64,000 nucleotides of DNA. Source: Tumebacillus permanentifrigoris (GTDB lineage Bacteria > Bacillota > Bacilli > Tumebacillales > Tumebacillaceae). Positions 1-12,900 of this stretch are shown piece by piece; position 1 is the stretch's first letter; each line of letters starts with the position of its first letter. The translations under genes were made by a program, and so were the position numbers. The notes under the pieces are model-generated. The model ran no database searches. It was given only the letters and a program-made list of their open reading frames with translations, and had not been told where the DNA came from. Location: positions 212,332 to 276,331 of the forward strand of contig NZ_QGGL01000004.1 in assembly GCF_003148565.1 (NCBI RefSeq), written 5' to 3'.

Positions 1-3000
1 GCCCGTCTTGGAAAAAGCGGGTGGCATGCCGGACGAGGCCATCCCGGTTTCCCCCCATGCCGGCCATTGGATCGAGGTGACGCGGGTTTTGCCTTGTCCC
101 CGTTTGTGCAAAGCGAAGGTATCCATGTAGGAATTCGCCATCGCGTAGTCACTTTGTCCCGCCCCCAACTTCGGCGAGACGCCGGAAACGGAGGAGAACA
201 GCGTGAAGAATTTCAGCGGCTCGTGCGACAGGGCTTCATACAACGTTTCCAAGCCGGAGATCTTCGGCTCACAGACAGCCACGATGTCCGAGATCGGCTT
301 GTTGATGAAGGCCGGGTTCGCACTGGCCGACCCTGCGCAATGGAACACGCCGGTGACAGCGCCCATCTCCTGACGAACGGCTTGCAGCATGGCGCGCAAT
401 CCCGCTTCATCCGTCAGTGCGGTATGGCTGTAGTACACGTTCACGCCGCGATCGATCAGCGCTTGCATCCGTTGCAGCTTCGCCTGCAACGCAGGCTTTT
501 CATGCCCGGATACGATCGACTTCCACTCTGACCGTGCCGGCATAGCTTCCCGACCTAGAATCACGAGATTTCGCACGCCTTGGGCGACGATATGCTCGGC
601 AACGGAGGCTCCGATTCCGCGTGAACCCCCGGTGATCAGAATCACATCCTCCACCTGATAGGTGCCGGTGCGGTAGGAGTGCGTCTGCACTTCTTGCTTC
701 GTCAGCGCCAGGGAGAGCTTGGGCTCATAACGCCGTCCGTTCCGGTAGCAGCATTCGGTGCTGTTGGCTTGACTGCCGAGGACGTACTCTCCCTCGATCT
801 GCTTCGCCAATGCCGATACTTCGTGAACGGGAATCTCGCTATCCATCGTCAAGGAAACCACTTGCTTGTATTCCGAACTGAACATCCGATACAACCCAGC
901 CATCCGCGCACCTTGCATCGTGGTTTGCGACAGGAGATGGTTCTGCAAACGATGGGTGACTTGCAGAAGTTTGAAGCCATCATTGCGGTCGCGTTCCAGT
1001 AGCAGTTGCAAGAAGCGCAGTTTCCCCACTTCCAGCGCTTTCGACTGTTCGTAGGCCGCGTCAAACGCGGTGAGATCGATCACGCCCAGCAGTTGTTGGG
1101 TGCGCTGTTTTTCCTTCATCGCATGGTAGAGCGATTCGCCCGAGACTTCGGAGTAGAAGTCTGCCGTCCACGCCTCTGCTGTGTGCTGGTTTCCGTTGTG
1201 AATCACGATCACTTTTTGCACATCGGTACGGTCCTTGAAGATCTGGGAGGCCAGAGCGCTGGTGGCAGGTGTCGCCCAGACGACGACCAGACCCCCGGTC
1301 AACTCGGCGTTCCCGGCGATCGCTTTCTCTTCCCACTCCTTGACGTAGACGAGCGTGTCCGTCTGTGCCGGAGTTTCGGAAGCACTGACGGGCGGTTGAC
1401 TATCGACTTGGGTCAGTTGAGCGGGTTTGGGAACCCAGTAGCGTTGTTTGGCAAAGGGGTAGGTCGGCAGGGAGATCCGTTGCGGCAACGCGCCCGTGTA
1501 CAAGTTCGTCCAATCCACCGATTGTCCATGCACCCATGACTCCAACAGGCTTGGGTAGGCGGTTTTGTCCTCGGCTTCTTGGTTGCGTTTGAGGCGGCCT
1601 TGGTACAGGTTGGCGATGCCCGTTCGGCCTTCCAAGAAGGCTCTCAACTTGTCCTCCAACTCCTGAATCGAGTACACCAACATCCCCAAGCGCTCCTCCA
1701 TCGCTTCTCGTCCGATCTGCAGGGTGTAAGCGATATTCGGCAGGTCGGCCTCGCGATAGCCCTGTTCGCGGATCGAGACGAGCAGTTTGCGCGCCTGTTT
1801 TTGAAGGGCGTCCTTGTTCTTGGCAGACAGCGCGATCATCACGGGGTCAGTCAGCGTCTGCGAGGCGTTCTGGTGCACCTCGACAGCCGGAATGTATTCC
1901 TCCACGATCACATGTGCATTCGTTCCGCCTGCGCCAAACGCAGAGATCCCGGCTGTTCTCGGGTATTCCTGCACCTGACCATCCATTTCAATGACCGGTC
2001 TTCTCCATTCGGTCAATTCTTGTTGCACTACAAAGGGTGTTTGACTGAAATCGATGTTCGGGTTCAAGGTCTTGGAATGGAGAGAAGGCACCAATTGCTT
2101 GTGTTTCATCTGCAACAGCACTTTGGTTAATGCGGCGATGCCAGAGGCGCTTTCGCAATGACCGATGTTGGACTTGGCCGATCCGATGGAACAGTACTGT
2201 CGATCGGTCGTGTATTCCGCGAAGGACTTGGTTAATCCGGTGATCTCAATCGGGTCTCCGAGCGAGGTCCCGGTTCCGTGTGCTTCCACGTAACTGATGG
2301 TCCGGGGATGAATGCCGGCATCCTTCAACGCTCGTCCGACGACGCTCGCTTGTGCGACCGGATTCGGAACGGTGTACCAGTTCGATTTCCCGCCATGATT
2401 GATCGCTGTGCCTTTGATCACGCCGTAGATATGATCCCCGTCAGCAACTGCTTGTGCCAGCGGTTTGAGCAGGACAGCTCCGACGCCTTCACCGGGCACA
2501 TACCCATCTCCCTCTTCCCCGAAACTTTCGCAACGTCCCTTGCTGGAGAGGAAGTTCCCTTGGGCGAGCACCAGATATTTGTTCGGGTGAATCGTCACGT
2601 TGACGCCGCCCGCAATCGCCAGCGAACATTCCCCATTGCGAATGCTCTGACAAGCCAAGTGAATCGCCGTCAGTGACGAGGAGCACATCGTGTCGATCGC
2701 GATGCTCGGTCCGTGAAAATTGCAAAAATACGAGACGCGGTTGGCGATCGAGGACGGGCTGCCATTGGCGATGATGTTTGTGCCTAAGACTTGGGCCTGT
2801 GCCGCATACAATTGGTACTCTTCATACATGACCCCGACGTACACGCCTACATTGCCCGGCAGGTCCTGTCCAGGGATCGAACTCAATTCGTCTCGCGTAT
2901 ACCCCGCATCTTGCAACGCTTCATACACGCACTCCAGGAACAGACGCTCCTGCGGGTCCATGATCTCAGCTTCGCGTGGGGAGATGTTGAAGAACAAGGG

Positions 3001-3867
3001 ATCGAACTGATCGATCCCGTCGAGGAATCCGCCCCACTTGCCATAGGTCTTGCCCGGTTTGTGCTTGTCCTCATCGTAGTAGAGTCCATGATTCCAACGA
3101 TCTTCGGGAACCTCAGTGATGCAATCCTTCCCAGACTTGAGGTTTTCCCAGAACTGATTGACGTCAGCAGATTGGGGATACCGACCGGACAATCCGATGA
3201 TCGCGATATCGTGCACCTGATCCACTGGGGTCGGGGATGCTGTGACGGTCGTGGCAGTTGGTGCAGTCAGGGCAGTCGTGACGGTCGTTGTTTCAGGCAG
3301 CGCACGCGAACGTTTCCGACCTTTGGACGGTGCTTGTGTTTGTGCAGGCTGGGCTTTGGTCGGTGTGACAGGAGCCGCTTGCGTTGGAACGGGCTGCGTC
3401 GGGGCTGCGGGCGCTTCCTTTTCGGTCAGCAAGGCACGCATCTGCTCCGCATGGGCCTTCAAAAAATGATCGGTGATCTCTTGGATCGTCTGGTATTCGA
3501 AAAACAGCGTTTTGGACAAAGAACCAAAAACCGCTTCAAATTCATTCGTCAACTGCATGACCACGATCGAGTCGACGCCGTATTTCTCAAAGTCATCCTC
3601 TGCATCCAGTCGGTCGACCGGAACTTTCAGAACGTTGGAGAATAATTGCTTCATAAAGTTGATCGCCTTGTCCCGATCGGGGACTCCCCCATTCGCTGGG
3701 GCAGGCGGTTGCTGTTGCGATTGTGGTTGCGTCTGCTGTTGCGGTTGTGGTGCTGTTTGTTGTACTGGTGTTCCAGACATGAGCGCTTTTAGTTGTTTCG
3801 CCGCTTCGTCCTTCGTGATCTTCCCTGCTTGAAGCTGGCTGTACAATGCTTTCAATTGATCATTCAT
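1..3867 (-). CDS. Trans-AT polyketide synthase, ACP-KS-KR (partial, runs off left edge)
   Basis: This is the last PKS gene of the operon inside the window, and its 3' end lies beyond base 1. The start ATG at 3867 is preceded by GAGGT at about 8 nt; nearby in-frame alternatives hit stops at once. Domains in order are an ACP (phosphopantetheine Ser near residue 100, motif YGVDSIVVMQL), a linker rich in Ala/Pro/Gln, a full KS (from about residue 218, active-site motif DTMCSSSL near 391, EAHGTGT and SNIGHCES histidines present), and a KR (nucleotide-binding motif ITGGSRGIG near 1072). No DH and no integrated AT are seen. The leading ACP completes the KS-DH-KR module that ends the preceding protein, so the module is split across two polypeptides. 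Malonyl groups would come from the trans-acting AT encoded upstream. Frame stays open through base 1. Confidence 0.93.
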   Translation of the reverse strand, partial: MNDQLKALYSQLQAGKITKDEAAKQLKALMSGTPVQQTAPQPQQQTQPQSQQQPPAPANGGVPDRDKAINFMKQLFSNVLKVPVDRLDAEDDFEKYGVDSIVVMQLTNEFEAVFGSLSKTLFFEYQTIQEITDHFLKAHAEQMRALLTEKEAPAAPTQPVPTQAAPVTPTKAQPAQTQAPSKGRKRSRALPETTTVTTALTAPTATTVTASPTPVDQVHDIAIIGLSGRYPQSADVNQFWENLKSGKDCITEVPEDRWNHGLYYDEDKHKPGKTYGKWGGFLDGIDQFDPLFFNISPREAEIMDPQERLFLECVYEALQDAGYTRDELSSIPGQDLPGNVGVYVGVMYEEYQLYAAQAQVLGTNIIANGSPSSIANRVSYFCNFHGPSIAIDTMCSSSLTAIHLACQSIRNGECSLAIAGGVNVTIHPNKYLVLAQGNFLSSKGRCESFGEEGDGYVPGEGVGAVLLKPLAQAVADGDHIYGVIKGTAINHGGKSNWYTVPNPVAQASVVGRALKDAGIHPRTISYVEAHGTGTSLGDPIEITGLTKSFAEYTTDRQYCSIGSAKSNIGHCESASGIAALTKVLLQMKHKQLVPSLHSKTLNPNIDFSQTPFVVQQELTEWRRPVIEMDGQVQEYPRTAGISAFGAGGTNAHVIVEEYIPAVEVHQNASQTLTDPVMIALSAKNKDALQKQARKLLVSIREQGYREADLPNIAYTLQIGREAMEERLGMLVYSIQELEDKLRAFLEGRTGIANLYQGRLKRNQEAEDKTAYPSLLESWVHGQSVDWTNLYTGALPQRISLPTYPFAKQRYWVPKPAQLTQVDSQPPVSASETPAQTDTLVYVKEWEEKAIAGNAELTGGLVVVWATPATSALASQIFKDRTDVQKVIVIHNGNQHTAEAWTADFYSEVSGESLYHAMKEKQRTQQLLGVIDLTAFDAAYEQSKALEVGKLRFLQLLLERDRNDGFKLLQVTHRLQNHLLSQTTMQGARMAGLYRMFSSEYKQVVSLTMDSEIPVHEVSALAKQIEGEYVLGSQANSTECCYRNGRRYEPKLSLALTKQEVQTHSYRTGTYQVEDVILITGGSRGIGASVAEHIVAQGVRNLVILGREAMPARSEWKSIVSGHEKPALQAKLQRMQALIDRGVNVYYSHTALTDEAGLRAMLQAVRQEMGAVTGVFHCAGSASANPAFINKPISDIVAVCEPKISGLETLYEALSHEPLKFFTLFSSVSGVSPKLGAGQSDYAMANSYMDTFALHKRGQGKTRVTSIQWPAWGETGMASSGMPPAFSKTG

Positions 3868-3905
3868 TCATATGACCTCGCTCGCATGGTTTCTCCTATT
3901 AGACT

Positions 3906-3936
3906 CAGGGGAACCCCATGATAGGCTGTTCCCCTG
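3906..3936 (-). other. Intercistronic stem-loop between two PKS genes
   Basis: The short gap between the PKS genes contains 9-bp inverted arms (CAGGGGAAC / GTTCCCCTG) with a 13-nt loop. No T-run follows on the minus strand, so it is unlikely to be a full terminator. A role in mRNA stability or processing is inference. Confidence 0.5.
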
Positions 3937-3949
3937 CGCCTTTTTCCCT

Positions 3950-6900
3950 CTAGGAAATTTTCCAATCACTCCCGATAAGTTGGTCGATCTCTACGTCTGA
4001 ACTCAACATCTGCTCGATCATATCCAGGAAAAATTCATCCGCTGTTTCCACCGGCTGGCTTGTAGCGGCTCCGAACGTAGTTCTCAACGTGGGAACATGC
4101 CCTTCCACGACGATCACTTCCGATGTCCCGACGGACAAGGCTTGCTGGAACGATTCGATGCCAACTCCTGTGCGCAACAGTTTCAGGCCCAAGTTCTGCA
4201 GCATCATTTTTTCAACCTCGGCATCCACCTGCATGCCGCCCTCTTGCCAGAGCGGCCAGTTGATGGAGATCGTCTGACCTCGACGTTGGTTGGCCGCCAC
4301 TTGTTCGTTGCGGTACTGTGCATAACGGTCTAGGAATGCATTCGCCGCCGCGTAGTCTGCTTGACCCGCATTGCCAAGTGCGCCGGCAACCGAGGAGAAG
4401 AGGACGAAGAAGTCCAGTTCGAACTCGCGGCTCCCTGCATCCAAGTTCATCACGCCCGCTACTTTGGGAGCGAAGACTTGCTGAAGCTCACCGACGGTCT
4501 TGCGCAGGATGTAGTTGTCCTTCGTGATTCCTGCGCTGTGGATAATGCCGTTCAGATTGCCGTATTCCGCTCGGATGCTGTTCATCAGCCCTTGAACATC
4601 CCCTGCATCGGCGACGTCCACTCGTTGGTAGCTGACTTTTGCACCCAAGGCTTCTACGATCTTGAGCTGCGCCTGCTTCTCAGCGCTCAACTCCGATCTC
4701 CCGGTCAGGATCAACACAGGCTGTTGCGCTTGACGAGCGATCTCCTCCGCGAAGATCAGCCCAAGCCCTCCGGCACCGCCGGTGATGAGATACACACCCT
4801 CATCCTTCCACTGGGGAGTGAGGTTTTGCAGAGCTTCAATCTCCTGCCAACCTGCGACCCAACGCTTGCCATCTGCGTAGCGAATGTGCTGATCCGCCGG
4901 GCTGAGTTTGTTTTCCATGAGCTGTGCAACACGCGCAGTCGCGTCATGCGCACCCTCCCACTCGATCATCTGGGTGATGAGCTTCGGATTCTCAAGTCTC
5001 GCCGTCTGCAGCATCCCCTTCAGTCCCGCGAACAATTGCTGCTCGCCGTGCTGGGAAGTCGCCACTTGAATCAAGACATTGCCTTGCGGTTTCGACTGGA
5101 TGATTCCTTGCAACTGCTCCAACGTCTGTGCCGCATACGCTTGGTAGCGTTCCGCAATGCCCGTGCCCTCTGCGTGCAATTGGATGCAGGTGGCACCGCT
5201 CATGGTGCCGCCAATGTGTGCAAAAACCTCTTCATCCGCTTCGCAGAGCAAGACGAGATGCTGGCTGTAGTGCGGCTCAGCAGTCGTAGGGTCTACGCTT
5301 TGCAGGGTCCAAGTCGGCTCCAGCATCAGGGTTCCCGTCGATTCGTTCGGGGTTCCCTTTTCGGTCAGCCGCGTCGTGAATCCGCTCATCCGCACCCGGA
5401 CGTTGCCCAATGCATCGCAGACATCGATGTCTAGCTTCTGCACTTTGTCTCCCGCTTGGCTGCCCTCCATGTAGCGGACGTATGCCCACATCGTGGAGAC
5501 GCAAGGGCCGAACACTTCCAGTTCTTCCAGCGCGAACGGCAGGGCCGGTTCTTGCGACCCGATGATCAAGCCGATCGAAGACTGGATCGCCGAATCGATC
5601 AAGGCCGGGTGGAGCACATAGTGTTGCTCAGTGCCGCTGATGCAGGACGCCAGCGTCAGTTTCGCCAAGGCTTGGTCCTGACCCGCATACACGACATCGA
5701 TTCCGCGATGGGCTTCTCCATACTCCAGCCCCATGTTGCCAAACGCACGATAGCACGCTTCCGATGTCAGCACGTTCAGGTTGCAGTCCGCCCGAATCGC
5801 ATCGAGATCGAGGCTCGGTGCGAGCGTGTCTTCGCGATGTTCCGCAATCCCTTGGCTGTACACGACTCGCTCGCCGTGCTCGCCATGCTCGCGGTAGATC
5901 TCGTAGGAGATATCCCCTTGGTCTTCCTCGTAAAGTCCGATGTGTACCTCGACCGGCTCGTCGTCGACGAAGATCGGGGAACTCCAGACCACGTTTTTCA
6001 GTGCGAAGGCCACGGCCTCCTCACCGGGTCCGCCTGTCGCGTTTTCCACTGCGACGCGTGCCATCTCCAAGTAGGCAGCGCCCGGCAGCACTTTACGCCC
6101 TTGCACGCGATGATCGGTGAGGAAGAACTCCTGTCCCGTCAAAGTGGTGCTGTAGCGTTGTTCCGACAGAACCGATGTGTTGCGGTGCAACAGCGGGTGC
6201 AAGACGGCAGGCGTTGCCGCGGCGCTTGGGCTGTTCGAAGCTGCCTTGGCTTGAGGTACCCAGTACCGCTCTCTCGCGAACGGATAGGTCGGCAGGGAGA
6301 TGCGGCGGGCGCGTTGCTCGGTGTAGAGCTTGCTCCAATCCAGATAGAGACCCTTCACCCACAGTTCCAACAGCTTGGTATACTTTCTGCGCTCAATCCA
6401 ACGGTCGACAGCTTCCTGCAGATCATCGTCGTCTGCGAAGATCGACAGCATCTCTTTGTTGCGCTTGATCTGTCCACGGTACACCTCTTCAGCACTCGCT
6501 GGTTTTTCGAGATATCCGCTCAGCTTCGCTTCCAACTCAGCAACCGATTCAACGATCAGGCCCAAGCGCTCATCCATCTGTTCACGGCCCACTTGGAGCG
6601 TGTACGCCAGATCTGCGAGCAGCGCGTCCGAATAGGATTCTTCGCGGATCGCCGTCAGCAGTTGCTTCACTTGCTCCTGCAGACGTTCTTCCGTCTTCGC
6701 AGACAGGATGATCACGGCCGGATTCTGCGGGGTGATCGTCAGGGTCGAGTCGGACGCTTCGGCGGTCGGGATGTATTCCTCGATGACCACGTGGGCATTG
6801 GCGCCACCTGCGCCGAAGGACGAGAGCCCGGCGATTCTCGGGTATTCCCGGGTCTGCCCATCGAGCTCGATGATCGGTCGCTTCCATTCGGCCAGCTCTT

Positions 6901-9900
6901 GCTGGACTACGAACGGCGTTTGGCTGAAGTCAATGTTCGGATTCAGGATCTGCGAGTGCAGGGACGGTACCAATTGCCCGTGCTTCATCTGGAGCAGTAC
7001 TTTCGTGAGGCCGGACATGCCTGCCGCGCTCTCACAATGCCCGATGTTCGACTTCACAGATCCGATCGCACAGTACTGGTTGTCTGTTGTGTAGGCTTTG
7101 AAGCTGCGGCTCAACCCGGCAATTTCGATCGGGTCGCCCAGCGAAGTTCCGGTGCCATGCGCTTCGAGGTAGCTCATCGTGCGCGGGTGAACGCCCGCTG
7201 CCTCCAGAGCCTTGCCGATGACTGCCGCTTGGGCGATGGGGTTCGGAACGGTGTATCCGTTGGTTTTCCCGCCATGATTGATCGCGGTTCCCTTCACGAT
7301 GCCATAGATGTGGTCTCCATCGGCAATCGCCTTCGCCAGCGGCTTGAGCAGGACTGCGCCGACGCCTTCTCCCGGCACGTACCCGTCGCCACCTGCGCCG
7401 AAGCTTTCACAAAGACCTTTGCTGGAGAGGAAGCTGCCTTGGGCCAATTCCAAGTATTTGTTCGGATGCACGGAGACGTTTACGCCACCGGCAATCGCCA
7501 CTTCCGACTCCTTTTTGAGCAAGCTCTGGCACGCGAGGTGAATCGCGGTCAACGAGGAGGAGCACATCGTATCCAGCGCCAAACTCGGTCCGTGGAAGTT
7601 GAAGAAGTACGAGACGCGGTTGGCAATCGATGCCGGATGGCCACCGATGGCGAACGGTTGCTCTTGGCCTTTTCCTTGTGCGACGTACAGGTGATACTCT
7701 TCGTACATCACGCCCACGAAGACCCCTACATTGCCAGTCAAGTCGTGGTCGCGCACCCCGTTCAAGCCCTCTCGTGTGTAGCCCGCATCTTCAATCGCTT
7801 CGTAGGCGCTCTGCAGGAACAATCGCTCCTGTGGGTCCATCATCTCGGCTTCACGCGGTGAGATGTTGAAGAACAGCGGATCGAATTGGTCGACCCCGTC
7901 TACGAAACCGCCCCACTTGCCGTATGTTTTCCCGACCGTGTTCTTGCGTTCGTCGTAGTACAGGCGGTGATTCCAGCGATCCTCGGGGATCTCGGTGATG
8001 GAATTCTTGCCAGCCTTGAGATTCTCCCAGAACTGCTTCAGATTCTCGGCACCTGGATAACGACCGGAGAGCCCGATGATCGCGATGTCTTGGGACGTCG
8101 CCGCTTTGGGTTCAGATGCTGTGCTAGCGGTGGCAAAGCGCGAACGCTTCCGACCGCGCGCTCGTCCTTTGGCCGGCTTCGGTTCCGCGACGGCGGTGAC
8201 TTGCGCAGGAGCAGCGGCTGCTCGCGGTTTGTCCTTCAGATCCAAGAGTTCCTTCATCTGCTCTGGATGGGACTGCAGGAAGTACTGCGTCAGTTCTTGG
8301 ATGCTTTGGTATTCGAAGAACAGTGTCTTGGACAGCGAACCGAACACTGTCTCCAGTTCATCGGTCAACTGCATGATCATGACAGAATCGATGCCGTAGT
8401 CTTCCAGCGCTACTTTGGCTTCAATCCGATTGGCCGGTAGCTTGAGCACGGAAGACAGTTGCTTTTTGAAGTACTGAACAGCTTTCTCACTCAGCTCAGC
8501 CGCAGAAACGGTCGAGGTTGCCGGAGTTTCCGCCTTGACCTGTGGTGTCTGGGTCATCTGCACCACGCGTTTCGCACCCAGCAAGTCCTTCATGCGGGTC
8601 GCGTGTCCTTGCAGCCCGACGAACTGATGCTGGTCTGTTGCGACCGCTTGATAAAAGAGTTCCATCCCCGTTTTGGTTTCCAGCGGGAGAATTCCCATCG
8701 TGCGCAACATCATCTGTTGCGTATCCTCGTGAACCTGCATCCCGCCTTCTTTCCAGAGCGGCCAGTTCATCGAGAGCGTCTTGCCCGTGCGCTGTTGAGC
8801 AGCCACCAAGCCATTGCGGTAGTGCGCATAGCGATCCATGAAGGCATTCGCCGCCGCATAATCGGCTTGACCGGCATTGCCGACCGCTCCAGCAAGCGAG
8901 GAGAAGAAGACGAAGAAATCAAGTGGCAAGGAAGCGCTCGCTTCATCCAAGTGGACGATCCCGGATACTTTAGGTGCCAGCACGCCGCTGACTTCTGCTG
9001 TCGTTTTCTTCAAGATAAAGTTGTCGTGGATCACACCCGCACTGTGAATGATCCCGTTCAATTTCCCGTACTGTTGCACGATGCTCTGGATCAATGCGTC
9101 TGCGGCTTCTCTGTCTGCTACATCCGCTTGTTTGTATGCCACGGTCGCGCCCATCGCTTCCAGCGCCTTCAACTGCTCCAGCTTCGCAGCGCTGAGTTGC
9201 GAACGGCCCGTCAGAACCAAGGTGGCCTGCTTCGCGTGCGATGCGATCTCGGTTGCAAAGACCAGACCTAAACCGCCTGCACCACCCGTGATCAGATAGA
9301 CGCCGTCCTCCTGCCACGGAAGTTGTTGCACCGCTGGGGACTGGACTTCGACTTCACGCCACGTTGCCACCCAGCGTGTCCCGTCTGCGTACTTGATCAA
9401 GCGATCAGCAGGGCTCTGTCTGTTTTCGTTCAGTTTCGCAACCAGCAGGCCTTGGTCCTGAGCGGAATCCCATTCGATCAGCTGACCGATGATCTTCGGA
9501 TTCTCAAGCCCTGCGGTCTGTAACATCCCTGCCAGCCCGGAGAACAGGCGTTGCTCCCCTTGGTGCGCGGTGACGATTTGGACGAGGATGTTGCCATCCG
9601 CTTTTTCGCGGATGATTTCTTGCAGATGTTCGAACACTTGCAGGGCATAGGCTTGATAGCGGGCTGCGATGCCTGCCTCCGCAGATTGCAAGGTGATGCT
9701 GACTGCGCCGCTCAGTTCGCTTGCGATACGCTCAGACAATCCATCGGCCGGCTCGCAGAGGAACACTACATGCCGCGCATAGTCAGGTACAGCGTCGGAT
9801 GACGCTTTTTGCTCCGTCCATGCCGGTTCGAACAGCAGTGTGGTGTACGGATCTGTCGAGCTGGTGTCACCATCAAACTCCCGCGACGAGAATCCTTTCA

Positions 9901-12900
9901 GTCGCACGAGGACGTTGCCCGACTCGTCTGTGAGATCCAGATCCAGCTTTTGGACCCGGCCCCCCGCCACGCTGCCTGCACTGTAGCGAACGTGTGCCCA
10001 CATCTGGGATGCACAGGCCCCGAACACTTCCAGTTCTTCGAGCGCAAATGGTACGCGCAGCTTCTGCTTGCTCGGCCATTCGCCGCTGAGGAGCATCGTG
10101 GATTGCAGCGCCGCATCCAGCAAACTCGGGTGCAGCGTGTAGAGGTCCGCCGTCGTTTCCAACGTGGTCGGCAGTTGCAAGCGCGCCAACACTTGGCCTT
10201 CACCGACCAGCACGCGCTCAATCGCTTGATGGCCTTTCCCATATGCGAAGCCTAACTCTTGGAAGGCATCGTAGCATTCTGCAGCGGTGACTTCACGGAG
10301 GCGGCAGGCGGCTTGCAAGGCTTGCAGATCGACATGCGGTGCTTCCGTTGTTTGCGACAGGCTCAGACGGCCTTGGCTGGCAACTTCCTGCTCGCCATTG
10401 TAGACCTCAAAGGCGATCTCCCCGTTGTCTTCTGGATAGAGTCCGATGTGTACGTCGACTGGCTCCTCCTCGACATGAATCGGGCTGGCCCACGCCACAT
10501 GCTTCAGTTTGACGCGGACTTGGTCGGGCTGTTCCTCATGCGCGATCGCCGCTTCGGTGATCGCTGCTCGCGCCATCTCCAGATAGGCGACGCCAGGGAG
10601 CACTTTGCGTCCGTTGATCTGATGGTCGGCGAGGAAAAACTCGCTGCCCGTCAAGGTGGTGCTGAATCGCTGCTCGTACAGGTCGGACGTGTTGCGATGC
10701 AACAACGGATGGAGATACGTTGTGGAGGGCAGCGCCGCGAGCACTGTGCGTGCCGAGTTTCCGGTGACTTGCTTTTCCAATTGCGGGACCCAGTAGCGTT
10801 CGTTGGCGAACGGATAGGTCGGCAAGTGTACCCGACGCGGCTTGGTGCCCGCGTACAGCTTGTTCCAATCCACGGTAGCGCCTTCTACCCACTGTTGTGC
10901 GAGTTGGGCTCTGTCTTCCAGGTTCTCGACACTGCCGGTCGAGCGCTTGCCTTCCTTGGCCTCACCTTGGAAACAGTTGGTGATGCCGGATCTCCCCTCG
11001 ACAAACGCGCTCAGCTTCTGAATCAGTTCCTCCGTTGAGTTCACGACAAATGCAACTCGGGTGTTCATGACTTCACGCCCGACTTGGAGCGTGTAGGCCA
11101 AGCTCTGGAGGTCTTCCGTCCCGTTCAGATGCTGCAGCAGCTTGGTCGCCGACAGGAGCAAGCGCTCCGCGCTTTTTGCCGACAGCGGCACGAGGACAGG
11201 GTCGGCGCTGTGTGGCGTGGAGGCGAGCTTCGACGGTTGCGGGATGTACTCTTCGATGATCAGATGGGCGTTGCTTCCGTTCGCGCCGAACGAACTGATG
11301 CCTGCGCGTCTCGGGAACACCGTGACTTTGCCATCCACTTCGATCTCAGGACGCTTCCATTCGCGATGTGTGCGCTCCATATAGAAGGACGAATTCTCAA
11401 ACGAGAGGTACGGATTCAATTCCTCCGAGTGCAAGGACGGGAAGATCTCGTGGTGCTTCAACTGCAACAGCAGTTTCGTGATGCCTGCCACGCCAGCCGC
11501 TGCTTCCAGATGGCCGATATTCGATTTCAGAGACCCGATGGCACAGTATTGCTTGTCCGAACTCCATTTGCGGAAGGCTTTCTCCAGCCCTTGCAGTTCG
11601 ATCGGATCGCCGAGCGAGGTCCCGGTGCCATGTGCTTCGATGTAGCTGATCGTGCGCGGGTCGATGTTGGCGCGTCTGATCGCATCGGCGATGACTTCGG
11701 ATTGGGCAACCGGGTCTGGTACCATCGGTCCCGAGGTTTTGCCGACATGATTCAAGGCAGAGCCTTTGATCACACCGTAGATCGGGTAGCCTTCTTTTTC
11801 AGCTTGGGACACGGTGGTCAGCAACAGCGTCCCGACACCTTCACCCGGCACGTAGCCGTCCCCGTCCTTGCCGAAGCTTCTGCAACGCCCGTCAGAGGAC
11901 AGGAATTGCGCCCGCTTGAGGAACAAGTACTTGTGTGGGTGCGTGACGAGGTTTACGCCGCCCGCAATCGCGAACTGACATTCTCCACGTCGGATGCTGT
12001 CCGAAGCCAAGTGAATCGCTGTCAAGGACGAGGAGCACATCGTGTCCACCGCCAACGAAGGACCGTGCAGATTCAAACTGTAGGAAACCATGTTCGGAAT
12101 CTGCGCCGAACCGATCCCGAACGACATCGGCGTGCCCTGTTGCGTCATCTCCGCTGCGTACAATTCGTAGTGGTTCCAGAAGACGCCGGCGAAGACCCCG
12201 ACGCTGCGGTCGCTGGAGGAAGCATACTCATGCTTGTTGCGGTTGATCTGGAACCCCGCATCCTCGCAAGCTTCCCATGCTGATTGCAGGAAAAGTCGCG
12301 CTTGCGGGTCCATCATCTCCGCTTGGTACGGCGAGATGTTGAAGAAGATCGGATCGAATTCGTCGATTTTGTCGACAAACCCGCCATGTTGATAGAGGTC
12401 TTCCACCTCATATGGGAAGATCTGATCGTTCCAGCGATCTTTTGGCAGGCCGGTGACGCAATCCTTGCCCGCCTTCAGGTTGGCATAGAGTTCCTCCATC
12501 GAGTTCGCCATCGGATAACGACCGGAGACCCCGATGATGGCAATGTCCTCCTGCAGACCTGGCAGTGCTTGCGCCGGAGCGGCAGACGCCGTGTACGCGA
12601 CAGGTTCAAGTGCTGCGGTGGCGATGTTCGCTTGTTGCTTTTGGCGAATCAGAGCTTCGTCTCCGTAAAAGACGCCGACTTGCGGACGGCTCTGTTGCAA
12701 GGAAGCATCCAGCACAGCGAGACCTTCTGCGGAAGGCATCGGTAGCAGACCGGTCGAGGCGAACAGGCGGTTTTTCATATCCGCATCAATTTGCATGCCC
12801 CCGTCTGCCCACAGCGGCCAGTTTACCGAAATGCACTTGCCATGACGTTTGCCCTGTGCCGCCAACTCGTTGCGCTGCTCAGCGAACAAGTCGAGGAAGA

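Noticed and set aside
5456-7861. 801-codon open frame on the plus strand
   Set aside because: Antisense to the large PKS gene; Arg/His/Phe-rich with no domain, a shadow of G+C-biased codons in KS/DH coding sequence.
11084-12283. 399-codon open frame on the plus strand
   Set aside because: Antisense to a KS domain with clear active-site motifs on the other strand.
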